Below, one piece after another: positions 34,550 through 43,073 of a stretch of DNA of 64,000 bases. The notes beneath the pieces are model-generated. The model was not told the DNA's origin. It worked only from the letters and a program-made list of their open reading frames with translations, and made no database searches. The stretch is from assembly GCA_036732005.1 (NCBI GenBank), contig DAINDF010000008.1, forward strand, positions 62,001 through 126,000. The letters are read 5' to 3'. The position numbers and the translations under genes are program-made. Origin of the DNA: UBA1926 sp036732005 (GTDB lineage: Bacteria; Planctomycetota; Phycisphaerae; Phycisphaerales; UBA1924). Each line of letters opens with the position of its first letter. Within the stretch, counting starts at the first letter, position 1.

Positions 34550-35692
34550 ATGTCCGGGAGCGAACACCCCCAGCGTATCCGCAACGCGGTCCAAAAGCCC
34601 CCCACCGCCTCGAACCGCCTGGGGATGGACTACGGGGACGAGGCCCGCCGGCTCGGCCCCCCGCCCCGGCCCATCATCGACGCCCATGCGCACATCAACG
34701 GCGCCCGGGCCGCGGCGATCTGGCGTCGCGCCGCGGACCTCTACGGCGTGACCCGCGTCTACTCGCAGACCCAGCTCGCCGAGGCGCCCGCCGTCCGCCG
34801 CGTGCTGGGCGACGCGATCGAGTTCATCGCCATCCCGGAGTACATGTCCAGCGACCGCGAGCACGCCTTCACCCGCGGGTTCGTCGAGAACCTCGAGCGC
34901 TGGCACGGCGAGCACGGGGCGCGGTGCGTCAAGCTCTGGGCCGCGCCGCGCCTGCGTGACTTCGCCGAGAAGATGCGCGACCCCGAGGCGATCGTCCCGA
35001 TCGACGGGGCGTGGAGGCGACGCGTCGCGGACCGCGCGGTCGAACTGGGCATGATGCTCATGGCCCACATCGCCGACCCCGACACCTGGTTCGCCACCAA
35101 GTACGCCGACGCCTCACGCTACGGCACCAAGGCCCGGCAGTACGAGCACCTCGAACGCATGCTCGAGGATTACCCCGTGCCCTGGCTCCTCGCGCACATG
35201 GGCGGATGGCCCGAGGACCTCGGATTCCTCACGGGGCTGCTCGAGCGGCACCCGCGCACCGTGCTCGACACCTCCGCGACGAAGTGGATGGTCCGCGAAC
35301 TCAGCCGGCACCCGCGCGGGGAATTCGTCGCCTTCTTCGAGCGCTTCGAGGGCCGCATCCTCTTCGGCTCCGACATCGTGACCAACGACGAGCACCTCAC
35401 GCCCTCCGAGCCCGGCTCGGAGCGGTTCGCGGTCCATCTCGCGTCGAGCGAAGAGGAGGCGTTCGAGCTGTACGCGAGCCGGTACTGGGCGTTGCGGACC
35501 ATGTTCGAGACCGATTACGACGGCGAGAGCAACATCGCCGATCCCGACCTGATGATGGTCGACCCCGCCCGACACGACGCCATGTCCGCCCCGCGGCTCG
35601 TCGGGCGTTCGCTCCCCCCGGCGATGCTCCGCGTCCTCTACGGCGACGCCGCGGAGGCAACGATGCGGCGCTGGTTCGACGACCACCGCTGA
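34550..35692 (+). CDS. Amidohydrolase family 2 protein
   Basis: A 380-residue TIM-barrel metal hydrolase of the amidohydrolase-2 (decarboxylase-like) group. The first metal motif is IIDAHAHING near 44. A metal-site histidine lies in LMAHIADPDTWF, further ligands in WLLAHMGGWPEDL, and the late aspartate in ILFGSDIVTNDEH. Relatives hydrolyse or decarboxylate cyclic and aromatic acids; I cannot name the substrate. ATG 34550 is six bases from a TACCAT box; ATG 34625 is an alternative that would shorten it by 25 residues. Confidence 0.88.
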   Translation: MSGSEHPQRIRNAVQKPPTASNRLGMDYGDEARRLGPPPRPIIDAHAHINGARAAAIWRRAADLYGVTRVYSQTQLAEAPAVRRVLGDAIEFIAIPEYMSSDREHAFTRGFVENLERWHGEHGARCVKLWAAPRLRDFAEKMRDPEAIVPIDGAWRRRVADRAVELGMMLMAHIADPDTWFATKYADASRYGTKARQYEHLERMLEDYPVPWLLAHMGGWPEDLGFLTGLLERHPRTVLDTSATKWMVRELSRHPRGEFVAFFERFEGRILFGSDIVTNDEHLTPSEPGSERFAVHLASSEEEAFELYASRYWALRTMFETDYDGESNIADPDLMMVDPARHDAMSAPRLVGRSLPPAMLRVLYGDAAEATMRRWFDDHR

Positions 35693-35696
35693 AAAT

Positions 35697-35726
35697 CGCC
35701 CCGCCCTGCGCTCGCGGGACGGGGCG
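35697..35726. terminator. Hairpin between convergent genes
   Basis: CGCCCCG and CGGGGCG form a stem extended by CC/GG. On the minus strand it is followed by ATTTTC, so it may terminate the PEP-CTERM gene transcript. On the plus strand there is no T-run. Confidence 0.5.
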
Positions 35727-35750
35727 GCCTGATCGCCACGCGGCGGTGCG

Positions 35751-36419
35751 TCAGCCCCCCGGGCGGCGGCGGCGGAACGCCACGCCGCCCGCGAGCACCG
35801 CACCCAACGACGCCGGGCCCGGCACCGCCGCCGCGGGCTCACGCGGCGCCTCGCCCACAAACCCGGGCGCGAATCGCAGGCCGTCCCAATCGCCATCGGT
35901 CAACATTCGGCCGTTCAGCCCGACCATCGCCTCGGCCCATGCCCCTCCGGCGAACGGCTCGCCCGCGCCCTGCCAGTAGGACCAGAACCCCGTGTTCCAC
36001 CCCTCGACATAATGATCGTCCGCGTCGTTCGCGGTCGCGCCGTCCGATCGGCCCGCGAACGACACGCCGCCGCCGTCGAACGCCGTCCCGTCGGAGATCG
36101 AGAACCCGTCGCCGTCGAGGTCGTACCCGAGCCCGATGACCGCGTTCCCGAACCCGAACGCCTCGAAGCGGGCGTAGAACCTCGTGTCCGCCGCGATGAC
36201 CGCCATGAGCATGTCCTCGCCCGTCGCCGCGCCGTCCCAGCGATAGCCCCACGCGAGGCTCACAGGGTCCGGGCCGGTGTCCCAGTCAATCACGAGCACC
36301 GCCCGGCTGGCCCCCTGCCCGACCCAGAACTCCACATCGCCCTGCGAGAACGCCGCGTTGCCCGGCGTGCAGCCCACAGCGACCGGCGCAAGCGCCACAA
36401 CCGAAACGAATCGACGCAT
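35751..36419 (-). CDS. PEP-CTERM surface protein under cobalamin riboswitch
   Basis: A 222-residue exported protein. Residues 1-23 are a signal peptide. The body carries FWVGQGASRAVLVIDWDTG, SLAWGYRWDGAATGEDMLMA and GLGYDLDGDGFSISDG. I recall this pattern from surface proteins of Bacteroidetes, cyanobacteria and Verrucomicrobia that often lie by B12-uptake genes, but I cannot name a family with certainty. The end, VPGPASLGAVLAGG then FRRRR, is a PEP-CTERM sorting signal for exosortase. ATG 36419 is chosen because GGAG lies six bases upstream; ATG 36431 is the alternative. A cobalamin riboswitch ends 152 bases upstream, so a role in capturing B12 at the surface is a reasonable inference. Confidence 0.85.
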   Translation of the reverse strand: MRRFVSVVALAPVAVGCTPGNAAFSQGDVEFWVGQGASRAVLVIDWDTGPDPVSLAWGYRWDGAATGEDMLMAVIAADTRFYARFEAFGFGNAVIGLGYDLDGDGFSISDGTAFDGGGVSFAGRSDGATANDADDHYVEGWNTGFWSYWQGAGEPFAGGAWAEAMVGLNGRMLTDGDWDGLRFAPGFVGEAPREPAAAVPGPASLGAVLAGGVAFRRRRPGG

Positions 36420-36571
36420 CCGACGCTCCATCACCCCGCTGGCGGCGGCCCCGTTCGCGAGGGCCGGGCCGTGCAGATCGGGAGCCACCCGGGTTCGACC
36501 GATCGGCGCGCGCACGGGGAGACGCGGACACCGGCCGGACACCCGATTCGCGCGGGCGACTCCGCCTCGTT

Positions 36572-36757
36572 CGATGGTCGGTCTTCCGGCTCGGGGCGTG
36601 GGCCCGGCTGCCTGCCAGACCCGGGGCGGGGCGCCTTCCCGCCGACAGAGTCGGCAGTGGCTCGTGCCCGGCCCGCCTCGCCCATCACGGCGGCGCGTCC
36701 GCGGTGGAATCTCACCACACTTCCCGTGTTCACCCCCCGACGCGGGGGGCACCATCG
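36572..36757 (-). promoter_or_regulatory. Cobalamin (B12) riboswitch
   Basis: A 186-nt element on the minus strand. The closing stem is CGATGGT (36757-36751) with ACCATCG (36578-36572). The conserved order is present: GGGAAGTGTGGTGAGATTCC, then CGGACGCGCCGCCGTGA where the consensus has GCxGxCCCGCxACTGT, then GCCACTG, GGGAAGGC and finally GAGCCGGAAGACC. No T-run follows, so control may act on translation. It lies between phoU and the PEP-CTERM gene and reads toward the latter. Confidence 0.88.
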
Positions 36758-36800
36758 ATCCGGGGGGAGACTACCGCGCCCGGCACCGTTCGGCAACCGC

Positions 36801-37559
36801 TCAGGACTGGCCGGCCCGGCGGCGCGTCTGCTTGGAATGCTGGTGGCGGATGATCTCGCCCGTGGCGAGATAGACCACCTCCTCGGCGATGTTGCCCACG
36901 AGGTCGCCCACACGCTCGAGCTCGCGGCCCAGCCGGTACATCAGCAGGCCCGTCTCCACCAACGCGGGGTTGGCCCGGATCCAGGCGGCGACCTCCTCGA
37001 ACAGGCGCTTGTCCAGCCGGTCGATCACCTCGTCCCGCTCGAGCAGGGCCTTGGCGGTGCCGACATCCTCGTCGAGGACCGCCCGCAGCAGCGTGTGGCA
37101 CATCACGGGGACGCGGTCCCCGATCTCCGTGAGCGAGACGGGCCACTTCGGCGGCATCGAGGGGTCGAGCCGCAGCGTGACCTTCGCCACCGAGGTCGCG
37201 TGGTCGGCGACGCGCTCAATGTCCGCGTTGACCTTGAGGCAGAAGGTGAGCAACCGGAAGTCCTGCCCATACGGCTGCTGGAGCGTCATGAGCCGCAGAC
37301 AGACCTGCTCGATCGCGACTTCCTCGTCGTCCACGCGATCGTCCCGGCGGCGGATGTCCAGCGCGACCGCGTGGTCGACGCGCCAGAGCGCAAAGAGCGA
37401 GGCCTCGAGCATGTCGATCGCGACATTCGCCGATCGGATCAGCCGGCGGCGGAGCTGCGCGAGGTCGCGGTGCAGCGGGGAATCGAACGCGGCGGCGGAT
37501 TCGTCCGCGCCGTCGTCCGGGGTGATCGGGTTGAGGTTGTCGCCGTCCGTCCAGGACAT
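36801..37559 (-). CDS. phoU: PhoU-like phosphate regulator
   Basis: A 252-residue protein with two PhoU three-helix bundles. The first has LRRRLIRSANVAIDMLEASL; the second has the metal-binding type sequence VGDLVGNIAEEVVYLATGE near the C-terminus. NADIERVADHATSVAKV is the matching segment of the first repeat. PhoU couples phosphate transport to PhoR/PhoB signalling, but no pst genes are adjacent. AGGAG lies 12 bases before ATG, a long spacing. Confidence 0.9.
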   Translation of the reverse strand: MSWTDGDNLNPITPDDGADESAAAFDSPLHRDLAQLRRRLIRSANVAIDMLEASLFALWRVDHAVALDIRRRDDRVDDEEVAIEQVCLRLMTLQQPYGQDFRLLTFCLKVNADIERVADHATSVAKVTLRLDPSMPPKWPVSLTEIGDRVPVMCHTLLRAVLDEDVGTAKALLERDEVIDRLDKRLFEEVAAWIRANPALVETGLLMYRLGRELERVGDLVGNIAEEVVYLATGEIIRHQHSKQTRRRAGQS

Positions 37560-37727
37560 CTCGAAGTCGAACTCCTGCCGCGACTTAGGCGGACTTTGGT
37601 CGCGAATTTCCCAATCTTGACACTAGGCGACCCCGCCCACGAGTCCATCGAAAATCGAGACACGACGCCTTCTTTCTGCAATATTCGCCCTTCGCCCAGC
37701 TCCCGAGCGAGCATCACGCCGGGTCCG

Positions 37728-38972
37728 TCAAGCGTTTGCCTCGCCGGGATCGCAGGCCCGGATCGAGACCCGGATCGCCCCGGCGAGCCAAAGCAGCGAC
37801 GCCCGCTCCGCCGCCTCATCCGCCCCGGCGCTGCCCACCCGGGCGCGGCGACGGCCGGCGCGGATCTCGACCAGCCTCCCCTGAGCGCCCTTGATCATCG
37901 CCACCGAATCCACGCCTGCGGTCGGGACCGACTCGCCCAGCGCACAAAACCGGTTCAACCCGGGGACGAGCCGGACGGCCCCCCTTCCCGGGTAGTCCCA
38001 GAAAGACCGGACCACCGACGCGTCGATCTCCACCCGGCGTCGCCCGGCGAACAGCGAGACCCACAGCCAGGGCACGAGCACGACCGCGACGAGCCCCGGG
38101 GCGGAGAGGAAGAGCCGCTGCGCCACGGTCATGGGCTGCCCGTTGAAGGTCTGCCCCGGCAGCCAGGCCCCGACCACCATCGCCGCGGCGATCAGCCCCA
38201 GGAACGACGCGATGAGGAGGAAGAAGATCAGCACCGGCGGCCCGCCGCGGCGGATCCGCGTGATCGCGATGCGCTGATCGTCCGGGTCGATGTCGACCTC
38301 CCACTCGGGCGGCTCGGGCTGCGCGGGGAAATCAAGTTCCCCGCCCGAGCCCGACCGGGCCGGGGGGCGCGCCATCGAGGCGACCGACCCGCGTCGCCCG
38401 GAGTCCGCCTCGGCGGTCGCGTCGACAAGATCCACGCCCAGGAACAACGCGACCCGCTCGGCCAGCGCCCGGACACCCTCGCGCCCGCCCTCGCCCCGCT
38501 CAAGCAACGCAACGGCCCGGCGCGGCCGGCGCACCCGCAGCCGGGCCCGGAAGACCTCGCTCGCCGTGGAACGGCCCCCGGGCCCCGAGCCCCCGGGTGA
38601 CCGCACGACGGCCATCTCGAGCGCGACCGAGTCCACCGAGGCGAGGTCGAACTCGAACGGCTTCGAGCCCGTGTCGACGATCGGGGAGCGGACGGTGTAA
38701 CGCCCCCGTCCGGCCCGGCGGTCGAGCTCGAGGCGCTCCCGCCCGACCACGAGCGTCACACACCCCGTCCAGAAGAACACCTGCCCGATCAGGAGCCCCA
38801 GCCCGAGCCACGCCGCGTTGCCCGGGTTGCCCCGGCGCCACTCAACAACGCCAAGCCACGCGCAGGCCACGGTCGCGCCGAGCCCGAAGAGCACGCACAG
38901 GATCATCCAGGCGAGGCCCCCGGGGACGCCGGCGAGCACGAGTCGATCTTCGGTTCGCTCGACGATCTTCAT
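37728..38972 (-). CDS. Hypothetical multi-span membrane protein
   Basis: A 414-residue membrane protein with no family I recognise. Helices are seen at about 17-40 and 54-76, then a soluble part of about 160 residues, and another pair near 245-268 and 288-312. The architecture looks like two related halves, each with a helix pair followed by a small beta-rich region (WTGCVTLVVGRERLELDRR and LWVSLFAGRRRVEIDASV). It lies between mfd and phoU on the same strand, 39 bp after the mfd stop would be reached in the opposite sense of reading. Confidence 0.75.
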   Translation of the reverse strand: MKIVERTEDRLVLAGVPGGLAWMILCVLFGLGATVACAWLGVVEWRRGNPGNAAWLGLGLLIGQVFFWTGCVTLVVGRERLELDRRAGRGRYTVRSPIVDTGSKPFEFDLASVDSVALEMAVVRSPGGSGPGGRSTASEVFRARLRVRRPRRAVALLERGEGGREGVRALAERVALFLGVDLVDATAEADSGRRGSVASMARPPARSGSGGELDFPAQPEPPEWEVDIDPDDQRIAITRIRRGGPPVLIFFLLIASFLGLIAAAMVVGAWLPGQTFNGQPMTVAQRLFLSAPGLVAVVLVPWLWVSLFAGRRRVEIDASVVRSFWDYPGRGAVRLVPGLNRFCALGESVPTAGVDSVAMIKGAQGRLVEIRAGRRRARVGSAGADEAAERASLLWLAGAIRVSIRACDPGEANA

Positions 38973-39011
38973 GGCGCCGAATCCATCCGGTTCGGGTGTT
39001 GAGATTCGGGG

Positions 39012-42000
39012 TCAGGCGGGCTGCATCGGCGCGAGGCGACGGTTGAGCACACGCAGCAGGGTGACGGGCTCGAGGTAATTCTCAGGCGGTCGGTAATAGA
39101 CCTCGCCGAGGCGCTCGCCCGCGAGCGATCGGGCGTTGGTCTGGGCGAGGTCGGGGTCGATCGCGCGGACGGTCCCCTGCGCTTCATCCAGGGCCGCCTG
39201 CACCGGGCCCGGGTCGGGGCAGAGGAAGACGACATCCCGCCCGCGGACCACGACCGTGCGCACGCCCAGGGCCGCGACCGAGGCCCGGAGCTCGGCGAGT
39301 TCGAGCAGCCTCTCGACCGCCTTAGGCGGGGCGCCGTAGGCGCTCGTGAGGTCGGCGCGGACGGCGTCGAGGTCCCTGCGCGACCGGGCGCCGGCGATGC
39401 GCCGGTAGGCCTCGATGCGGCGCTGATCGCTGGGGATGTAGGCCCGCGGGATCACGCCCGCGACCCCGATGTCCACGACGGTCTGGCTCACGGGCTGTTC
39501 TTCCGGGGCGAGCGTCAGGTCTTTCACCGCCTGCTCGAGCAGGCGGCAGTACATCTCGTAGCCGACCGCGGCGATGTGCCCGGACTGCTCGGCGCCCAGC
39601 AGGTTGCCGGCGCCGCGAATCTCCAGGTCCCGCATCGCGATCTTGAACCCGGCCCCGAGCATCGAGTACTGCTCGATCGCCTTGAGGCGCTTCTGGGCGA
39701 CCTCCTTCACCGTCCGGTCCGGGGGCAGCAGCATGTAGCAGTACGCCCGGTGCTTGCTCCGTCCGACGCGGCCCCGCAGCTGGTGCAGGTCGGCCAGGCC
39801 GAAACGGTCGGCGTCGTTGATGACCATCGTGTTCGCGGTCGGGTTGTCGATGCCGCTCTCGATGATGGTGGTGGAGACGAGGATGTCGGCCTCGCGCCGC
39901 ATGAAGGCGAGCATGACCTCCTCGAGTTCCTTCGGGGGCATCTGCCCGTGCCCGACCACGATGCGCGCGCCGGGGGCGAGCTTGTTGATCTCGTCCGCGA
40001 CGGTCTGGATGTTGTGCACGCGGTTGTGGACGAAGTAAACCTGTCCCTCCCGCGCCAGCTCACGGTCGATCGCCTGCTTGATGCGGATCGCGTTGTAGGG
40101 GATCACCTCGGTGACGATCGCCCGACGGTCGAGCGGGGGCGTGGTCAGGCTCGAGATATCGCGGAGCCCGAGCATGGCCATGTGGAGCGTTCGGGGGATG
40201 GGCGTGGCGCTGAGCGTGAGGACATCGACCGTCATCCGCAGGCGCAGCAGCGCCTCCTTGTGCTCGACGCCGAACCGCTGCTCCTCGTCCACGATCACGA
40301 GCCCGAGGTCGGCGAATCGGACATCCTTGCTGAGCAGGCGGTGCGTCCCGATGACCACATCGACCTCGCCCTTGCGCAGCGCCCGCAGACAGGCGTTGAT
40401 CTCCGAGCCGGTCTTGAACCGGCTCAGCGACTCGACCTTGAAGGGGTAGTCCGCGAACCTGGACCGGAAAGTGCGCTCGTGCTGCTCGGCGAGCACCGTC
40501 GTCGGCACGAGCACCGCGACCTGCTTGCCGAACTCGCAGGCCTTGAACGCCGCCCGGATCGCGACCTCGGTCTTGCCGAACCCCACATCCCCGCAGAGCA
40601 GGCGGTCCATCGGACGCTCGGAGGACATGTCCTTCTTGATCTCGACGAGCGCGGCGAGCTGGTCCTCGGTCTCGGTGTAGGGGAACTCGGCCTCGAACTC
40701 GCGCTGCCAGGCGGTGTCGGCCGGGTAACGGATGCCCGGCATGTGCTCCCGCGCCGCGCGGACGCGGAGCATCTCCGAGGCGAGGTCGCGCACGCTCTCG
40801 GCGACCTTCGCCTTGGCGTTCTTCCACTTCGTCCCCCCGATGTGGCTCAGCGGGGGCTTGCCGGAAAACCCCCCGACATACTTCTGCACCAGGTCGATCT
40901 GGGCGCACGGGACATGCAGCGTCGTGCCCCCGCCGAACTCGAGCGTCAGGAAATCCTCGGGCTCGGACTTGTCGGCCTTCTTCTTGCCCCAGTCGGAGGG
41001 GGGCGTCTCCCGGGTCGGGTCCGGCTTCTTCTTCCCGGGCTTGACCAGCGTGAGCCCCACGAACCTCGCGATGCCGTGCTCGGCGTGCACCACGAAGTCC
41101 CCGGGCTGGATGTCCAGGAAGGTGTCCATCGCCCGCCCGGTCTTGATCCGCCCCACGCCGCGGCGGACCTCGAACCGGTGCAACAACTCGTGGTAGGGAA
41201 CGACCGCGACGCGCCCCCCGCCCGACCAGATGAACCCGCGGTGCAGGTACCCCTCCCACGCGCCGACCGCCGACCCCGACGCGTGTTCGGCGAGCAACTC
41301 CCCGAGCCGCGAACGCTCGCCCGTGTTCTGGCAGCAGACCAGCACCCCGCCGGTCGAGCCCATCTCGCCCAGTTCGCGCACGGCGGCGCCCGCGTCGCGC
41401 TCGAACGAGGGCAGCGGCTCGACGGGCAGGTCGAGCCGGATATCGGCGCTCGCCGCGCCGGCGGAGAACTGGTTGACCTCTGCGACCGCGGCGCATCGCT
41501 CGGCGATCCGCCTGAACACCGCGGGCGGCCCGAACACGCCCCGCGTGTCGGTCGCCCGTTCGAAGTAGCCCCGGCCCTGCTCGGTCACCTCGAGCGTCTC
41601 GGAGATCAACGCGAGGGCCCCGGGGGGGAGCAGGTCGAGCGCCGAGACCGCGTCGTCGCCGGGCCTGGCGTGCTCGGGCTTGGCGGTCACCACCTCGGCC
41701 GCGGCGAGGGCGCGGTCCGAGCCCATCGTCTCGAGGTCGATCTCGCGGATGGACTCGATGTCGTCGCCGAAGAAGTCGATGCGCACCGGCGCCTGCACGG
41801 GCTGGGCCCGCCCATCGGGCGTGAAGACCGAGCCGCCGGCGGGGAAGATGTCGAGGATGCCCCCGCGGAGCGCGAAATCCCCGGGCTCCTCGACCGCGTC
41901 GAGCCGCTTGTAGCCCGCGTCGGTGAGCCACGCGGCGAGGTCGCCGGGATCCTCCCGCCCCCCGACGCGGAGCGCGCGCACCAACCGGCTGATCGAATCG

Positions 42001-42392
42001 GGCGGAGGCACGCCCTGCATGAGCGCCTGGATCGGCGCGGCGAGGACGAACGGCGGGTGGTTGTCGCCGCCCTGCGCCAGCCGGCGCACGACCGCGAGCC
42101 GCTGCGCAAACAGGTCGAGCGCCACCCCGGTCTCACCCGGGAGGACCTCGAGCGCGGGGAGCCGCAGGACGGATCGGCCCAATGCGGTGAGCTCGGCCTC
42201 GCACTCGTCGGCGTCGTCGAGGTGGGCGGTCACGAGCAGCACGGGGCGGCCCGCGCGCGACGCGACCGCGGCGGCGAGGAGATTGGTCGACGACCCCTGC
42301 GCGCCGGTCGCGACCACGCGGCGGCCCGCGATCAGGTGCGCGCACAGCTCCCCCACGACCGTCGAGGATTCGATGGGTCCAAGCGGGTCCAT
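39012..42392 (-). CDS. mfd: Transcription-repair coupling factor Mfd
   Basis: A 1126-residue DNA translocase that removes RNA polymerase stalled at DNA damage and recruits UvrA. The N-terminal UvrB-like region includes DAVEEPGDFALRGGILDIFP. The RNA-polymerase-binding CarD-like domain begins at PGDFVVHAEHGIARF. Helicase motifs are Walker A LLCGDVGFGKTEVAIRAA, DEEQRFGVEHKE, SATPIPRTL and QLRGRVGRSKHRAYCY. The C-terminal TRCF domain (VDIGVAGVIPRAYIPSD) is complete. A Lys-rich insertion (KPGKKKPDPTRE) lies after the CarD-like start. Length fits the family. Confidence 0.96.
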   Translation of the reverse strand: MDPLGPIESSTVVGELCAHLIAGRRVVATGAQGSSTNLLAAAVASRAGRPVLLVTAHLDDADECEAELTALGRSVLRLPALEVLPGETGVALDLFAQRLAVVRRLAQGGDNHPPFVLAAPIQALMQGVPPPDSISRLVRALRVGGREDPGDLAAWLTDAGYKRLDAVEEPGDFALRGGILDIFPAGGSVFTPDGRAQPVQAPVRIDFFGDDIESIREIDLETMGSDRALAAAEVVTAKPEHARPGDDAVSALDLLPPGALALISETLEVTEQGRGYFERATDTRGVFGPPAVFRRIAERCAAVAEVNQFSAGAASADIRLDLPVEPLPSFERDAGAAVRELGEMGSTGGVLVCCQNTGERSRLGELLAEHASGSAVGAWEGYLHRGFIWSGGGRVAVVPYHELLHRFEVRRGVGRIKTGRAMDTFLDIQPGDFVVHAEHGIARFVGLTLVKPGKKKPDPTRETPPSDWGKKKADKSEPEDFLTLEFGGGTTLHVPCAQIDLVQKYVGGFSGKPPLSHIGGTKWKNAKAKVAESVRDLASEMLRVRAAREHMPGIRYPADTAWQREFEAEFPYTETEDQLAALVEIKKDMSSERPMDRLLCGDVGFGKTEVAIRAAFKACEFGKQVAVLVPTTVLAEQHERTFRSRFADYPFKVESLSRFKTGSEINACLRALRKGEVDVVIGTHRLLSKDVRFADLGLVIVDEEQRFGVEHKEALLRLRMTVDVLTLSATPIPRTLHMAMLGLRDISSLTTPPLDRRAIVTEVIPYNAIRIKQAIDRELAREGQVYFVHNRVHNIQTVADEINKLAPGARIVVGHGQMPPKELEEVMLAFMRREADILVSTTIIESGIDNPTANTMVINDADRFGLADLHQLRGRVGRSKHRAYCYMLLPPDRTVKEVAQKRLKAIEQYSMLGAGFKIAMRDLEIRGAGNLLGAEQSGHIAAVGYEMYCRLLEQAVKDLTLAPEEQPVSQTVVDIGVAGVIPRAYIPSDQRRIEAYRRIAGARSRRDLDAVRADLTSAYGAPPKAVERLLELAELRASVAALGVRTVVVRGRDVVFLCPDPGPVQAALDEAQGTVRAIDPDLAQTNARSLAGERLGEVYYRPPENYLEPVTLLRVLNRRLAPMQPA

Positions 42393-42489
42393 GCGCGCAC
42401 GCTCCGGCCGGCCGACTCTCCCCGGACCGGGGCGGGACGGCGCGGCTCCTGCTCTGTTCCGCGGATGATAGAAACCCCCCGCGCGGGGG

Positions 42490-43059
42490 TCATTCGAACC
42501 GGATGTATGGGGCCAGGGCCTCGGCCGTGCGCGCGCCGATGCCCCTGACCTTCATCAGATCGGAGAGCGAGCGGATGGGGCCGTTCGTCTCGCGGTGCTC
42601 GATGATGCGCCCCGCGAGCGTGGGCCCGACGCGGGGGAGGAGCTCGAGCTCGGCCAGGGTCGCGGTGTTGATGTTCAAACGGACCGCCGGGGTCGCCGGG
42701 GCTGCGGGAGAGGACCGGGAATCGGCCGCCCCGGGGAGGACGACGGGGGCCGTCGGCGACGACGCGGCCGGGAGGGCCGCGGGGTCTGGGTTTGTGCCGG
42801 GCAGTGCTCTGGGCTCTGACTTCGATTCTGGGATTGGCCCTGGGCCGGGCTGGATGAGACCCGGGGCCGCGAGCGGGGCGGGTGTTGGGGCGGGCTGTGC
42901 GGGCGGGGTCTCAACGGCCGCCGGAAGGACGGGGAGCGGTCCCGCGGGGGCGCGTCCCAGAAGGGTCCAGAGCATGCCGACGATGCTGGCGCCCCCGATC
43001 AGCCCGGCGGCGAGCCAGCGTGCGGGTGAGGGGCCTGGGTCGTGCGGCCTCGGGTTCAT
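42490..43059 (-). CDS. ComEA-like helix-hairpin-helix protein
   Basis: A 189-residue protein with one membrane helix at about 15-34, a Pro/Ala-rich linker (35-125) and a C-terminal helix-hairpin-helix DNA-binding domain. The domain holds LNINTATLAELELLPRVG and LMKVRGIGARTAEALAPYI. ComEA binds incoming DNA in natural transformation, but such proteins are widespread without competence. ATG 43059 lies 14 bp after the GH10-like gene, so the two may be co-transcribed. Confidence 0.85.
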   Translation of the reverse strand: MNPRPHDPGPSPARWLAAGLIGGASIVGMLWTLLGRAPAGPLPVLPAAVETPPAQPAPTPAPLAAPGLIQPGPGPIPESKSEPRALPGTNPDPAALPAASSPTAPVVLPGAADSRSSPAAPATPAVRLNINTATLAELELLPRVGPTLAGRIIEHRETNGPIRSLSDLMKVRGIGARTAEALAPYIRFE

Positions 43060-43073
43060 GACGCGGGGCCTCG

